Counted from the stretch's first letter, positions 51,318 through 60,915 are shown. The stretch: DNA of 64,000 nt from an uncultured Rothia sp. (GCA_946221065.1 CAMIIO010000001.1:310001-374000), one strand, 5' to 3'. Notes: a model not told the origin generated them from the letters alone. Made by a program: numbers and translations.

Positions 51318-52295
51318 TTAGGGTTTGAGAATTACTTTGCCCTGGGTTTTTCGCGCTTCGAGGTATTGGTGGGCTTGTGTTGCTTCGGCGAGCGGGAATT
51401 GCTGGTCTACACGGACGGTGAGTTTTTCGGCGAGTACGAGGTCAAAAAGTTCGTTCATGCGCCAGAGTAGTTCATCACGGTTGAGGATGTAGTGTGCAAG
51501 GGTGGGGCGGGTGACGAAAAGCGATCCGCCGGAGTTGAGCCGTTGCAGATCGAACGGGGGCACCTGCCCGGATGCGCCGCCAAAGAGTACTGCCGTGCCG
51601 CGGGTCTTGAGGGTGCTGAGCGATTTATCAAAGGTGTCTTTGCCTACCGAGTCGTAGACGACTTCTACGCCGCGTCCGTCAGTGATGTCGCGGGTTTTTT
51701 CTGCGAAATCGTCGTACCCGAGCACATAATCTGCCCCGAGCGAACGGGCGATCTCAGCTTTTTCTTCGGTGGAGACGGTGGTAATGACGGTAGCACCAAT
51801 GGATTTGAGTAACTGGATGGCAAGTCCGCCTACTCCGCCTGCACCTGCGTGGAAAAGCACGGTGTCTTCGGGCTGCACCTGGTAGGTGGAGCGGGTGAGG
51901 TAGTGCGCCGTCATGCCCTGAAGGGGTAGTGCGGCCGCTACTTCGTCGCTGATGCCTTCGGGAACCGTCACGGCAAATTCTTCATCGACGACAAAGTATT
52001 CGGCGTAGGTGGCGGCGGCGGAGGCGGTGGTAATACGATCTCCTACCGAGAATTCGGTGACGTCTGCGCCGATTTCTGTCACGACGCCGCAGGCTTCACC
52101 TCCTAGGGTAAAGGGGAGTTCTACGGGGTAGACGCCGGCGCGCTGGTAGGTTTCAATAAAATTGACGCCGGTAGCGAGGGTTTTGACGAGGACTTGGTGG
52201 GGCCGCGGGGTGGGGCGGGGGACCTCTACGGGGGTGAGAACTTCGGCGTTACCGGTGTGGGGTACGTGAATTGCTTTCATTGTTGTTTCAGTCAT
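51318..52295 (-). CDS. NADPH:quinone oxidoreductase, zeta-crystallin-like
   Basis: A 325-residue zinc-free medium-chain dehydrogenase/reductase. The GroES-like N-terminal domain includes GVNFIETYQRAGVYPVELPFTLGGEACG, a quinone oxidoreductase signature, and the NADPH site is HAGAGGVGGLAIQLLKSIGA. It likely performs one-electron or two-electron reduction of quinones or enals. Cysteines for structural zinc are missing, as expected. Two starts (52295 and an ATG 15 nt later) are possible. It is divergent from argC. Confidence 0.9.
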   Translation of the reverse strand: MTETTMKAIHVPHTGNAEVLTPVEVPRPTPRPHQVLVKTLATGVNFIETYQRAGVYPVELPFTLGGEACGVVTEIGADVTEFSVGDRITTASAAATYAEYFVVDEEFAVTVPEGISDEVAAALPLQGMTAHYLTRSTYQVQPEDTVLFHAGAGGVGGLAIQLLKSIGATVITTVSTEEKAEIARSLGADYVLGYDDFAEKTRDITDGRGVEVVYDSVGKDTFDKSLSTLKTRGTAVLFGGASGQVPPFDLQRLNSGGSLFVTRPTLAHYILNRDELLWRMNELFDLVLAEKLTVRVDQQFPLAEATQAHQYLEARKTQGKVILKP

Positions 52296-52362
52296 GTTTT
52301 AACCCTACTCAACTGTGCTGGTGAGGGCTAGGTGGGGTAGTGAGCTAAATATTTGCCCAGAA

Positions 52363-52404
52363 TATGAATAAATATAGAAATATATGTATAAATATCGTTA
52401 GTAT
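52363..52404 (+). promoter_or_regulatory. Tandem ARG-box-like operators and -10 of argC
   Basis: TATGAAT-AAATATA (from 52363) and TATGTAT-AAATATC (from 52383) are AT-rich 18-bp sites spaced 20 bp, like ArgR operator pairs. TAGTAT at 52399-52404 is a good -10; the ATG of argC begins 7 nt later, which fits a leaderless transcript repressed by ArgR. Confidence 0.6.
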
Positions 52405-52410
52405 GGGTGT

Positions 52411-53457
52411 ATGACTTTTACCGCAGCAATTTCAGGAGCAACCGGATATGCCGGCGGAGAGGTATTGCGTCTCTTGGCTCAGCATCCGCAGATTGACGTC
52501 GCCACAGTTACCGCGCACTCCCAAGCGGGCGCACGTTTGGGTGATATTGCACCGCATCTGCGATCGTACGCCGAGATGACGGTTCAGGAGACTACCGCGG
52601 AAAATCTGCGCGGGCACGACGTCGTCTTTCTTGCCTTACCGCACGGTGCTTCCGCAGAGATTGCCGCCCAATTAGATAACAGCACCTTGGTGATTGATAT
52701 TGCGGCAGATCACCGTATTGAGTCCGCGGCGGCCTGGGAAAAGTTTTATGGGACGGAACATGCCGGATTCTGGCCCTACGGACTGCCCGAGCTGATCCAA
52801 GCAGACGGAACGAAGCAGCGAGAGAGGCTTAGCGACACACAGCGGATAGCCGTACCCGGATGCTATCCCACAGCATCTGTGCTGGGCTTGGCTCCAGGGT
52901 TTGCCGCTGGCTTACTTGAACCGCAGGATGTGGTGATTGTGGCAGCCTCGGGTGTCTCGGGGGCAGGAAAAGGTCTGAAACCGCATCTGCTGGGTGCGGA
53001 GTCGATGGGAAATATGAGCACCTATGGGGTGGGCGGCATACACCGTCATATCCCGGAGATCGAACAGGGGCTTTCCCGCGCGGCTGGCGAGTCTGTGAGC
53101 TTGTCGTTCACACCTACCCTTGTTCCCATGCCGCGTGGCATTCTTGCTACGCTCACCGCCAAGGTCAAATCCGGAACTACTGAGCAACAATTACGCACTG
53201 CCTGGCAGCGGGCGTATGAGCAGGAGTCCTTTGTTCGCCTCCTACCCCAGGGGCAGTTTCCCACCACCAAGTCCGTGCAAGGATCGAACTTTGTGGATAT
53301 GCAGGTAGCTTTGGACGCGCGGGCACAGCGAGCCATCGTGTCGGTAGCTATTGATAACCTCACCAAGGGAACTGCCGGTGGAGCCATCCAATCTATGAAC
53401 CTTGCCCTGGGGCTTCCAGAAACCTTGGGCCTTACACACGAGGGGGTATCACCCTAA
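52411..53457 (+). CDS. argC: N-acetyl-gamma-glutamyl-phosphate reductase
   Basis: A 348-residue NADPH-dependent enzyme reducing acetylglutamyl phosphate to the semialdehyde. The Rossmann motif is ISGATGYAGGEVLRLL at the N terminus and the catalytic cysteine is in VPGCYPTAS. No ribosome site is visible and a TAGTAT -10 ends 6 nt before ATG, so translation is probably leaderless. The stop overlaps argJ by one base (TAATG). Confidence 0.96.
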   Translation: MTFTAAISGATGYAGGEVLRLLAQHPQIDVATVTAHSQAGARLGDIAPHLRSYAEMTVQETTAENLRGHDVVFLALPHGASAEIAAQLDNSTLVIDIAADHRIESAAAWEKFYGTEHAGFWPYGLPELIQADGTKQRERLSDTQRIAVPGCYPTASVLGLAPGFAAGLLEPQDVVIVAASGVSGAGKGLKPHLLGAESMGNMSTYGVGGIHRHIPEIEQGLSRAAGESVSLSFTPTLVPMPRGILATLTAKVKSGTTEQQLRTAWQRAYEQESFVRLLPQGQFPTTKSVQGSNFVDMQVALDARAQRAIVSVAIDNLTKGTAGGAIQSMNLALGLPETLGLTHEGVSP

Positions 53458-54665
53458 TGACCGTGGCAAAAGAACATGGGTTAGAAACCTTAGGAATAAC
53501 CTTTCCTCTGGGCTTTCGTGCTGCTGGCGTGGTAGCCGGTATCTCTACGGTAGCCGATAAACGAGATGTGGCACTGGTGGTCAACGACGGGCCATTGGAT
53601 GTGGGTGCCGCAGTATTTACGTCTAATCGTTTTAGCGCAGCACCGGTCCAGTGGAGCCGCACCGTGGTGGCTAACGGAACGGTTAAAGCGGTACTGCTCA
53701 ACTCCGGAGGGGCAAATGCCTGTACGGGCAAACCGGGGTACGAGGACGCCGTAGCGAGCGCCCGTCATGCAGCGGCTTTGCTGGGTGCTCGGCCGGAGGA
53801 CGTGTTGGTGTGCTCGACGGGACTGATTGGTGAGCGCTTGCCTATGCAGAATCTTTTGGCAGGTACTGAGCTAGCTGCCGATGAGCTAGGGAGATCATCC
53901 GAGCACGGACTAAACACTGCCCAGGCCATTATGACCACCGATACGGTGCCTAAATATGTGGGAACTGAAGTGAAGTCAGGCTCTGGCTCGTATCGTGTTG
54001 CTGGTATGGCAAAGGGGGCTGGAATGCTTGCACCCGGTTTGGCAACAATGTTGGCCGTGGTAACCACTGATGCCGTGCTGAGTCCCGAGCAGGCGGATAG
54101 GGCATTGCGTGAGGCGGTGCGGTTGAGCTTTAACCGGGTTGATTCGGATGGTTGTATGAGCACCAACGACACGGTGAGCTTGCTGGCTTCGGGGGCTTCG
54201 GGCGTGGTTCCGGATGAGCAAGAATTTGTTCAGGCTCTCACCAAGGTGTGCGCGGAGTTGGGGCGGCAGCTTATTGCCGACGCTGAGGGCGCAAGTCATG
54301 ACATCACGGTACGTACCGTCAATGCAGCCACAGAGTCCGACGCTGACGAAGTCTCGCGCGCGGTGAGCCGTTCTAATCTGTTCAAGTGCGCAATCTTTGG
54401 CAATGACCCGAATTGGGGCAGGATTCTCTCTGAAGTGGGAACTACTTCCGCGGCATTTGAACCGGAGGCGGTGAATGTTTCGATTAACGGGGTGCAGGTG
54501 TGTGCCGGTGGCGGTATTGGTGAAGATCGTTCGTTAGTGAATCTGGGCAGTACTCGCGAGGTGCTGGTGGAGATTGACCTGGCTGCCGGTAGTTGCGAGG
54601 CAAGTATTCTCACCAATGACCTCACCCACGCCTATGTGGAAGAAAATTCCGCCTATTCCAGCTAA
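53457..54665 (+). CDS. argJ: Bifunctional ornithine acetyltransferase / N-acetylglutamate synthase
   Basis: A 402-residue Ntn-type enzyme that recycles the acetyl group between acetylornithine and glutamate. It self-cleaves before the threonine in KGAGMLAPGLATML to give two subunits; that motif is intact. CKFAIFGNDPNWGRI-type sequence (here FKCAIFGNDPNWGRIL) is present in the C-terminal half. It is coupled to argC by a TAATG junction. Confidence 0.96.
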   Translation: MTVAKEHGLETLGITFPLGFRAAGVVAGISTVADKRDVALVVNDGPLDVGAAVFTSNRFSAAPVQWSRTVVANGTVKAVLLNSGGANACTGKPGYEDAVASARHAAALLGARPEDVLVCSTGLIGERLPMQNLLAGTELAADELGRSSEHGLNTAQAIMTTDTVPKYVGTEVKSGSGSYRVAGMAKGAGMLAPGLATMLAVVTTDAVLSPEQADRALREAVRLSFNRVDSDGCMSTNDTVSLLASGASGVVPDEQEFVQALTKVCAELGRQLIADAEGASHDITVRTVNAATESDADEVSRAVSRSNLFKCAIFGNDPNWGRILSEVGTTSAAFEPEAVNVSINGVQVCAGGGIGEDRSLVNLGSTREVLVEIDLAAGSCEASILTNDLTHAYVEENSAYSS

Positions 54666-54695
54666 TACCCGCAATAATTCTCGGGAGAAACTCTC

Positions 54696-55688
54696 ATGAC
54701 TCAGCACAACGCTACCCAACGTTTCGAATCGGCACAGATCAAAGCGAATACCCTCATGGAGGCGCTACCGTGGATTAAACGTTACGCCGGTAAAATAATG
54801 GTGTTCAAATACGGCGGTAACGCCATGATTTCAGAGGAGCTTCGCGCCGCTTTTGCCGCCGATATGGTTTTTTTGCGCACCGTGGGAATCAAACCGATTG
54901 TGGTTCATGGCGGTGGTCCGCAGATTTCGGCAATGTTACATAAACTCAATATTCCCAGCGAATTTCGGGGCGGCTATCGTTATACCACCGCGGAGGCTAT
55001 GGATGTGGTGCGCATGGTGCTCACGGGCCAGGTGGCACGTGAGTTAGTCTCGCACGTTAACGGCCACGGTCCATTTGCGGTTGCTATGAGCGGTGAGGAC
55101 GGCGGGTTGTTGCGCGCTCGTCGGATTCAGGCGCTGGTGGACGGGGTCGCTACGGACCTTGGCTTGGTGGGTGAGGTGGTGGGTGTGAACACCACCGCCA
55201 TTCGCAGCATGATTGATGCCGGAAAGATTCCGGTAATTTCATCGGTGGCCCCGGAAATTGCGGAGAGCGTTACCGCTATTAAGGATTCGAGCGAGGGAGC
55301 AGGGCTTACCGGGGAGATCCTGAACGTTAACGCAGATACCGCCGCTGCCGCCGTCGCCGCTGCGTTGGGTGCCGAGAAGCTGGTAATCCTTACCGATGTG
55401 GAGGGACTATACGGCAACTGGCCGGATCCGGCGTCGCTGATTTCTTCGCTCACGGTGAGCGAATTGCGGGCAATGATTCCCACCTTGGAAACCGGCATGA
55501 TTCCTAAGATGAAGGCGTGCTTGCTAGCGGTGGAGCAGGGCGTTCCTGCGGCGTCCATTGTGGATGGTCGATTAGAGCATTCTCCGTTGCTGGAAATCTT
55601 TACCGATCGAGGTATCGGCACGCAGGTTACTGCCGATGACCATAGCGACTGGCAGGTTCCTGTCCCCGACTTCACGCTCATTAGCTAG
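54696..55688 (+). CDS. argB: Acetylglutamate kinase
   Basis: A 330-residue amino acid kinase phosphorylating N-acetylglutamate; in actinobacteria it is generally the arginine-inhibited enzyme. FKYGGNAM, VVHGGGPQIS and ILTDVEGLYGNW are present, and the N-terminal helix region associated with hexameric, arginine-sensitive enzymes exists (QIKANTLMEALPWIKRYAGK). GGGAGAA precedes ATG. Confidence 0.96.
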   Translation: MTQHNATQRFESAQIKANTLMEALPWIKRYAGKIMVFKYGGNAMISEELRAAFAADMVFLRTVGIKPIVVHGGGPQISAMLHKLNIPSEFRGGYRYTTAEAMDVVRMVLTGQVARELVSHVNGHGPFAVAMSGEDGGLLRARRIQALVDGVATDLGLVGEVVGVNTTAIRSMIDAGKIPVISSVAPEIAESVTAIKDSSEGAGLTGEILNVNADTAAAAVAAALGAEKLVILTDVEGLYGNWPDPASLISSLTVSELRAMIPTLETGMIPKMKACLLAVEQGVPAASIVDGRLEHSPLLEIFTDRGIGTQVTADDHSDWQVPVPDFTLIS

Positions 55689-55720
55689 CGTTCAGCACGT
55701 ATCCAAGGAGAATTTTTACT

Positions 55721-56959
55721 ATGGCAATTTCGGCAACTTCACAGGCAAATCTTAAAGAGCAGTATTCTCGCGAGTTATTGGGTGTCTTCGGGGAACCTTC
55801 GCTGGTTCTCACCGAGGGAAAAGGGTGTACCGTAACCGATGCCGACGGCAAAACGTATCTAGATCTGCTTGCGGGCATTGCCGTCAACTCGCTGGGACAT
55901 GCCCACCCGGAGTGGGTAGCAGCCGTGCAGGAACAGGCGGGTAAGCTGGCGCATATCTCTAACTTTTTTACCTCCGAACCTCAGCTTCAGCTTGCACACA
56001 AACTGGCTGAATTTCTGGGCGATACCCAGCAGGTGCAGAGCTTTTTCTGCAATTCCGGAACTGAGGCTAACGAGGCCGCCTATAAGCTGGCACGACGCTA
56101 TGGAAACACTCATGGAAAATCAACCATTCTGGCGTTAGACCACGGCTTCCACGGCAGGAGCATTGGGGCGCTATCGCTCACCTGGAAAGAACAATACCGC
56201 CACCCGTTCGAACCAATGCCCACCGGCGTCAAGCATATTCCTGCCACCGTGGCTGCATTGGAGGAGCACCTGAGTGACGACGTCGCCGCGGTGATCGTAG
56301 AGCCGATTCAAGGGGAGGCAGGGGTTGTGCCGCTGCCGGAAGGCTACCTCTCTACAGCACGGGAACTGACCCGCGCCCACGGTGCGCTACTGATAGTTGA
56401 TGAAGTGCAAACCGGTATGGGACGCACCGGACGGTGGTTCGAATGCACCCGTGAACTTTCCGGGGATCGATTACCCGATGTGATAACTCTTGCCAAGGGC
56501 TTAGGCGGTGGATTCCCCATCGGTGCCATGCTTGTGATAGGGGAACAGAACCAGAAGATCCTTGAACCCGGAATGCACGGCACAACCTTTGGCGGTAACC
56601 CGTTAGCTGCCGCGGCAGCGCTTGCTACCCTTACCGTGATTGAGCGCCAGAACCTCCGCGAACATGCTCAGCAAGCGGGGCAGAAGGTGCGTCAGCAGCT
56701 AGCACAGCTCCCCGAGGTGGCTACTACCCGCGGTGCGGGTCTACTGATTGCTATTGAACTGAAGCAAGACACCACTGAAGCCGGTGAGCCGCTTGCCCCC
56801 GTATGCGTCAATGCCGCGCGAGAGGCTGGATTCATTATTAACGCCACCGGTCCGAATACTCTACGCTTGGCCCCGCCGCTAATTATCACCAATCAAGAAC
56901 TCGCGGCTTTCGCCACGAAGCTCAGCAGTATTGTCAAAACGGCAAGGGAAAACGCATAA
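55721..56959 (+). CDS. argD: Acetylornithine aminotransferase
   Basis: A 412-residue class III PLP aminotransferase converting N-acetylglutamate semialdehyde to acetylornithine. The PLP lysine is in TLAKGLGGGFPIGAM and the acidic cofactor-binding motif is DEVQTGMGRTG. NSGTEANEAAYKLAR is also diagnostic. AAGGAG precedes ATG. Confidence 0.95.
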   Translation: MAISATSQANLKEQYSRELLGVFGEPSLVLTEGKGCTVTDADGKTYLDLLAGIAVNSLGHAHPEWVAAVQEQAGKLAHISNFFTSEPQLQLAHKLAEFLGDTQQVQSFFCNSGTEANEAAYKLARRYGNTHGKSTILALDHGFHGRSIGALSLTWKEQYRHPFEPMPTGVKHIPATVAALEEHLSDDVAAVIVEPIQGEAGVVPLPEGYLSTARELTRAHGALLIVDEVQTGMGRTGRWFECTRELSGDRLPDVITLAKGLGGGFPIGAMLVIGEQNQKILEPGMHGTTFGGNPLAAAAALATLTVIERQNLREHAQQAGQKVRQQLAQLPEVATTRGAGLLIAIELKQDTTEAGEPLAPVCVNAAREAGFIINATGPNTLRLAPPLIITNQELAAFATKLSSIVKTARENA

Positions 56960-56970
56960 AATACCCCAAA

Positions 56971-57011
56971 TATACATTTTTTGCATACTTATTTGTAACA
57001 TCCCGTAGAAT
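56971..57011 (+). promoter_or_regulatory. Promoter with ARG-box-like palindrome before argF
   Basis: TATACA (56971-56976) and TGCATA (56982-56987) form an inverted repeat with a T-rich centre, like an ArgR site, and TAGAAT (57006-57011) is a -10 candidate. argF-argR may thus have a second ArgR-controlled promoter. Confidence 0.45.
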
Positions 57012-57066
57012 TAGCACAGCCACTTCTGCACAAAACCCAACCGCCATGTATAACCAGGAGAGCACA

Positions 57067-58008
57067 GTGACCCGTCACTTCCTCAAAGACACCGACATTA
57101 CACCCCAAGAACAACAGCAGATTCTTGCCCTCGCCCGCACCATGAAAGAGGACCCTTACCGTTTTAAACCATTGTCCGGCCCGCAAACCGTTGCACTGAT
57201 TTTCGACAAGACCTCCACCCGCACACGGGTTTCCTTTGCCGCCGGAGTAGCAGAACTAGGCGGCAATCCGCTCCTCATCGACTCTCAGCAATCCCAGCTC
57301 GGACACAAAGAATCTATTGCAGACACCGCCCGCACACTCTCCCGCATGGTATCTGCCATCGTCTGGCGCACCTACTCCCAGGCAGGACTCGAAGACATGG
57401 CACAGCACGCAACCGTGCCCGTCATCAACTCCCTCAGCGACGACTTCCACCCCTGCCAAATCCTCGCAGACCTCCTCACCCTCCAAGAACGCTTCGGCGA
57501 ACTAGCCGGCAAAACCTTCACCTACATTGGCGATGCCGCCAACAATATGGCAAATTCATATCTGCTAGGTGGGGCAACCGCCGGGATGCACGTGCGTATC
57601 TGCGGACCGGAAAAATACCTGCCCCAGCCCCACATCGTCGCACAAGCGGAAGAACGCGCTCAACAAACCGGCGGTAGCATCCTCATTACCGCCAACCCGG
57701 AAGAAGCACTCAAAAACACAGACGCCGTGATTACCGATACCTGGATCTCCATGGGGCAGGAAGAAGAAGCCGAAACGCGAAAAAAGATCTTCATGCCCTA
57801 CCAAGTAGACGAGAAAGCCATGGCGCAGGCAGCACCGAACGCGGTCTTTTTACACTGCCTCCCCGCCTACCGTGGCTACGAAGTGACCGAATCCGTCATT
57901 GACGGCCCGCAGTCAGTGATCTGGGACGAAGCAGAAAACCGGGTACACGCCCAAAAAGCGCTGCTCAACTTTTTATTGGAATCAGACACGGTGCCATCAG
58001 CCGCATAA
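57067..58008 (+). CDS. argF: Ornithine carbamoyltransferase
   Basis: A 313-residue transcarbamylase making citrulline. Carbamoyl phosphate binds STRTRVSF and the ornithine site includes HCLPAYRG; HPCQILADLLT is also present. GTG 57067 follows AGGAG at a suitable distance and matches the usual N terminus (TRHFLKD); an in-frame ATG 21 nt earlier lacks a ribosome site. argG and argH, which often follow argR, are absent here. Confidence 0.96.
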   Translation: MTRHFLKDTDITPQEQQQILALARTMKEDPYRFKPLSGPQTVALIFDKTSTRTRVSFAAGVAELGGNPLLIDSQQSQLGHKESIADTARTLSRMVSAIVWRTYSQAGLEDMAQHATVPVINSLSDDFHPCQILADLLTLQERFGELAGKTFTYIGDAANNMANSYLLGGATAGMHVRICGPEKYLPQPHIVAQAEERAQQTGGSILITANPEEALKNTDAVITDTWISMGQEEEAETRKKIFMPYQVDEKAMAQAAPNAVFLHCLPAYRGYEVTESVIDGPQSVIWDEAENRVHAQKALLNFLLESDTVPSAA

Positions 58009-58027
58009 GGCAAAACCGTGCTTTGAC

Positions 58028-58052
58028 GGGGCCGAAGCACCGCCTCGGCCCC
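58028..58052 (+). terminator. Hairpin between argF and argR
   Basis: GGGGCCGA (58028-58035) pairs perfectly with TCGGCCCC (58045-58052) around 9 nt, with no T tract. It may reduce argR expression or stabilise argF mRNA. Confidence 0.4.
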
Positions 58053-58076
58053 CGTAGATAGGGAAACAATACATAT

Positions 58077-58556
58077 ATGGCTATACCATCAACCAAAACG
58101 GCGCGACAGGCGCGCATTGTGGATTTACTGTCGACGCACCGGGTGCGCTCGCAGGCTGAGCTGGCTCAGTTACTTACCGACGACGGAGTAAAAGTTACTC
58201 AAGCCACATTATCTCGTGATTTAGTGGAAATCGGCGCCGAACGGGTACGCGATGAAAAGTCGGAACTAATTTATGCGGTGCCCAACTCACCGGTACGCCG
58301 TTCCTCCGCCGAAGGCATTGACGCGCGCATGATTGCCTTGTTCAAAGAGCTACTAATCACCGCAGAAGCTTCCGCTAACCTCGTTATCCTGCGCACTCCG
58401 CCGGGAGCCGCCCAATTCTTGGCTTCCTCCATAGACCAGGCAAATATTGATGGAATCTTGGGAACTATCGCCGGCGACGATACGGTGATGGTAATTTCTC
58501 GCGATCCGCTAGGCGGAGAAGCCATGGCACAGCAATTCTTACGCTGGGCGGCCTAA
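58077..58556 (+). CDS. argR: Arginine repressor ArgR
   Basis: A 159-residue regulator. The N-terminal winged helix (about 10-75) includes SQAELAQLLTDDGVKVTQATLSRDL, and the C-terminal hexamerisation and arginine-binding domain ends with GILGTIAGDDTVMVISR. It should repress argCJBD and argF through the AT-rich boxes described. Last gene of the arg run, followed by a strong terminator. Confidence 0.95.
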   Translation: MAIPSTKTARQARIVDLLSTHRVRSQAELAQLLTDDGVKVTQATLSRDLVEIGAERVRDEKSELIYAVPNSPVRRSSAEGIDARMIALFKELLITAEASANLVILRTPPGAAQFLASSIDQANIDGILGTIAGDDTVMVISRDPLGGEAMAQQFLRWAA

Positions 58557-58590
58557 AACAATTTCGCAAGATTCACTATCGCGCGGTGAG

Positions 58591-58640
58591 AGCTCCTCGA
58601 AACCTTCCTACTCTGTGGTAGAGGTTTCGAGGAGCTTTTT
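58591..58640. terminator. Terminator after argR
   Basis: AGCTCCTCGAAACCT (58591-58605) pairs perfectly over 15 bp with 58622-58636, followed by TTTT. The right part overlaps the 3' end of the convergent ankyrin gene. Confidence 0.9.
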
Positions 58641-59012
58641 CATCTCTTCATTACCAAACATTTCAGCGATATCCGGTGCGGTTTGTGCCCCTAACAAGGA
58701 ATCGGCACCGGCGTCGAGCAAAACCTTGGTTATCGGTAGATTATTTCGAAAGACAGAACACGAAAGCGGAGTCTGCCCGCGGTCATTGAGGGCATTCAGA
58801 TTCGCCCCGCGACTCACCAGTAGCTGTACCAGCTCCTGATGCTCATGATAAGCGGCAAGAATAAGCAGAGTATCTCCTTTAGCATCGGTAAGATCCACAG
58901 GAATACCCTGATCTAGCAACGAAGCGATTGCTTGGATTTTATTTTCCCGTGCCATGTCAAAAATAGAGTTAAGAAATTCAATCTCTTGCGGGGTGAGTTC
59001 TGGTGCGCTCAT
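58608..59012 (-). CDS. Ankyrin-repeat protein
   Basis: A 134-residue cytosolic protein made of about three ankyrin repeats (GDTLLILAAYHEHQELVQLLVSRGANLNA, DRGQTPLSCSVFRNNLPITKVLLDAGADSL), with a helical cap on each side. No signal peptide. Ankyrin proteins of this size sometimes accompany catalase genes, but none is adjacent. Partner unknown. GAGAGGA precedes ATG. Confidence 0.85.
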   Translation of the reverse strand: MSAPELTPQEIEFLNSIFDMARENKIQAIASLLDQGIPVDLTDAKGDTLLILAAYHEHQELVQLLVSRGANLNALNDRGQTPLSCSVFRNNLPITKVLLDAGADSLLGAQTAPDIAEMFGNEEMKKLLETSTTE

Positions 59013-59225
59013 GGATTCCTCTCAGCTATATGTTGCTCGTACCTTATTTATCTTAGGGGATATGCGAAAACACGAAATATTTATTAACCACGCAATCTAG
59101 CGAATAAATTTTACTCAGGTACCTTTTGAAGCCGATAACCCGCTAAAGTTGTGCAACAGAGAAAAAATTACCCATCGCGGCAGCAACAAAGTCAGCCGCC
59201 ACAAGAATACACAGCAAGGGCAACA

Positions 59226-60824
59226 ATGATCATAGTGGGGCAAGAAACATCTGCGGTTTCAGCGATGAATAACATGGCGATTGTGCTGGGAAAGCACCCC
59301 GCTGATCGCCCGGCGCTAGCAGGGGAACAATTTACTATCACCTACGGCGAGCTTCGCTGCCAGATTGTACAGGCGCGGGCATGGCTGAGCGCGTTAGGTT
59401 TGCGTTCCGGTGAGCGTTGCGCTATCTCCTTACCCAATGTGCCGCACATGCCCGTCCTTTACTACGCGGCGTTGAGCATGGGTGCCGTCGTCGTTCCATT
59501 GAATCCGCTGCTGAGCGCTCGTGAAGTAAATTTTCATGTGCAGGACGCCGGCGCAACCATTCTTGTGGTGTGGGAGGGAACGCGCGCGGCTCAGGAACGC
59601 GAACATATCGAGTTGAGCGGTGAGGCCTTTCAGATTGTGGGTGCTAGTTCTAAGTTTGGGACTGTCCCAGCCGGGCACGAACCTGCTCATGAACATGCGG
59701 TTCCGGAAGCTGAGGTGAAGTGGAGCAATATCGTAGAGCCTGTGAGAGATGACGATCCCGCGGTGATTCTTTATACTTCTGGCACCACAGGGTCCCCTAA
59801 GGGTGCGGTACTCACACACGCCAATATTTTTTCTAATACGCGTTTGGTAGTGGAGTTCTTTAACTTCACCTCTGATGATGTGATCTTTGGTGGGTTGCCG
59901 CTTTTTCACGCCTTTGGACAAACGGTTTCGTTGAATGCCACAATGACGGTCGGTGCCGCGGTTGCCTTGCTGCCACGCTTCACTCCGCAGGCGGCGGTGG
60001 GATTGTGCCGTCAGGTGGGCGTGACGACGTTGGCTGCGGTTCCTTCCATGTATTCGGCTTTGGCGCAGTTTGCTCAGGGTCACGATGTTTCTGACCTAAA
60101 AGGCACCTTTGGGTATGGGATTTCGGGAGGGTCACCGCTTCCTGCCTCTACTCATCAGGCAATCCACGATGCCTTTGATTGTGTGATTCTGGAGGGCTAC
60201 GGGCTTTCGGAGACTTCTCCGGTGGTGAGTTTTAATCAGCCCAATCACGGCGTGGTGGTGGGGTCTAGCGGTCAGCCTTTAGCCGGAATCAACGTGCAAA
60301 TCCGTGATGAGAACGGCGAGGTTGTGCCCACGGGTGAGCCGGGGCAACTGTGGGTGAACGGGCCGAACGTCATGCAGGGGTACTGGAATAATCCCGAAGC
60401 CACGCAGAAAGCGATTCAGGACGACTGGTTTGCTACCGGCGATGTTGCCCGCCAGGACGAAGACGGGAACTTTTTTATTGTGGATCGTATTAAAGACATG
60501 ATCTTGCGCAATGGCTACAGTATTTATCCTCGGGAAATTGAGGATGTTGTGGATCAGCACCGGCAGGTTTTGCACGTTGCGGTGGTGGGGGTTCCCAACG
60601 AGCTGGTGGATGAGGAAGTACTTACCTACGTGGTGCCGCATGAGCCGTTGAATGAGTCTGAAAAGAAGCAGCTGGTCAAAGAGATTCGCGCGCTCTGCCA
60701 CGATAATTTGGCCGCTTATAAGTATCCTCGCCGTATTTTGGTGGTAGATGAGATGCCGTTGGGTCCCACGGGCAAAATTTTGAAGCGCGAGTTGGTCAAA
60801 AGTTATCTTGCTGAGCAGAATTAG
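59226..60824 (+). CDS. Long-chain fatty acyl-CoA ligase (ANL superfamily)
   Basis: A 532-residue AMP-forming ligase. The P-loop is LYTSGTTGSPKGAVLTH, adenine contacts are in EGYGLSETSP, the hinge and ATP motifs are WFATGDVARQDEDG and DRIKDMILRNGYSIYPREIE, and the catalytic lysine is in GPTGKILKREL. Features fit a FadD-type enzyme activating fatty acids to CoA thioesters; aryl acids cannot be ruled out. I place the start at ATG 59226 with AAGGG upstream; the open frame extends to a TTG at 59151 through a Gln-rich stretch without family similarity. Region 59013-59225 is the divergent promoter region. Confidence 0.9.
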   Translation: MIIVGQETSAVSAMNNMAIVLGKHPADRPALAGEQFTITYGELRCQIVQARAWLSALGLRSGERCAISLPNVPHMPVLYYAALSMGAVVVPLNPLLSAREVNFHVQDAGATILVVWEGTRAAQEREHIELSGEAFQIVGASSKFGTVPAGHEPAHEHAVPEAEVKWSNIVEPVRDDDPAVILYTSGTTGSPKGAVLTHANIFSNTRLVVEFFNFTSDDVIFGGLPLFHAFGQTVSLNATMTVGAAVALLPRFTPQAAVGLCRQVGVTTLAAVPSMYSALAQFAQGHDVSDLKGTFGYGISGGSPLPASTHQAIHDAFDCVILEGYGLSETSPVVSFNQPNHGVVVGSSGQPLAGINVQIRDENGEVVPTGEPGQLWVNGPNVMQGYWNNPEATQKAIQDDWFATGDVARQDEDGNFFIVDRIKDMILRNGYSIYPREIEDVVDQHRQVLHVAVVGVPNELVDEEVLTYVVPHEPLNESEKKQLVKEIRALCHDNLAAYKYPRRILVVDEMPLGPTGKILKRELVKSYLAEQN

Positions 60825-60874
60825 AGGGTGTTCTGCAGTTCTTCCTCGGGGCGCGTAAAACTGAGGATGCTACG

Positions 60875-60915
60875 ACGGCGGGAGCCTGCGAAAACATGGT
60901 GCAGGCTTCCGCCGT
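60875..60915. terminator. Convergent terminator between the ligase and glycerate kinase genes
   Basis: A 15-bp stem, 60875-60889 with 60901-60915 (ACGGCGG...CCGCCGT), contains one wobble and an 11-nt loop. Confidence 0.8.

Noticed and set aside
57046..57066. ATG 57046 as the argF start
   Set aside because: No ribosome site precedes it, and the AGGAG between it and GTG 57067 marks the latter.
59151..59225. Gln-rich N-terminal extension of the acyl-CoA ligase from TTG 59151
   Set aside because: No ribosome site and no family similarity; ATG 59226 has AAGGG correctly placed.
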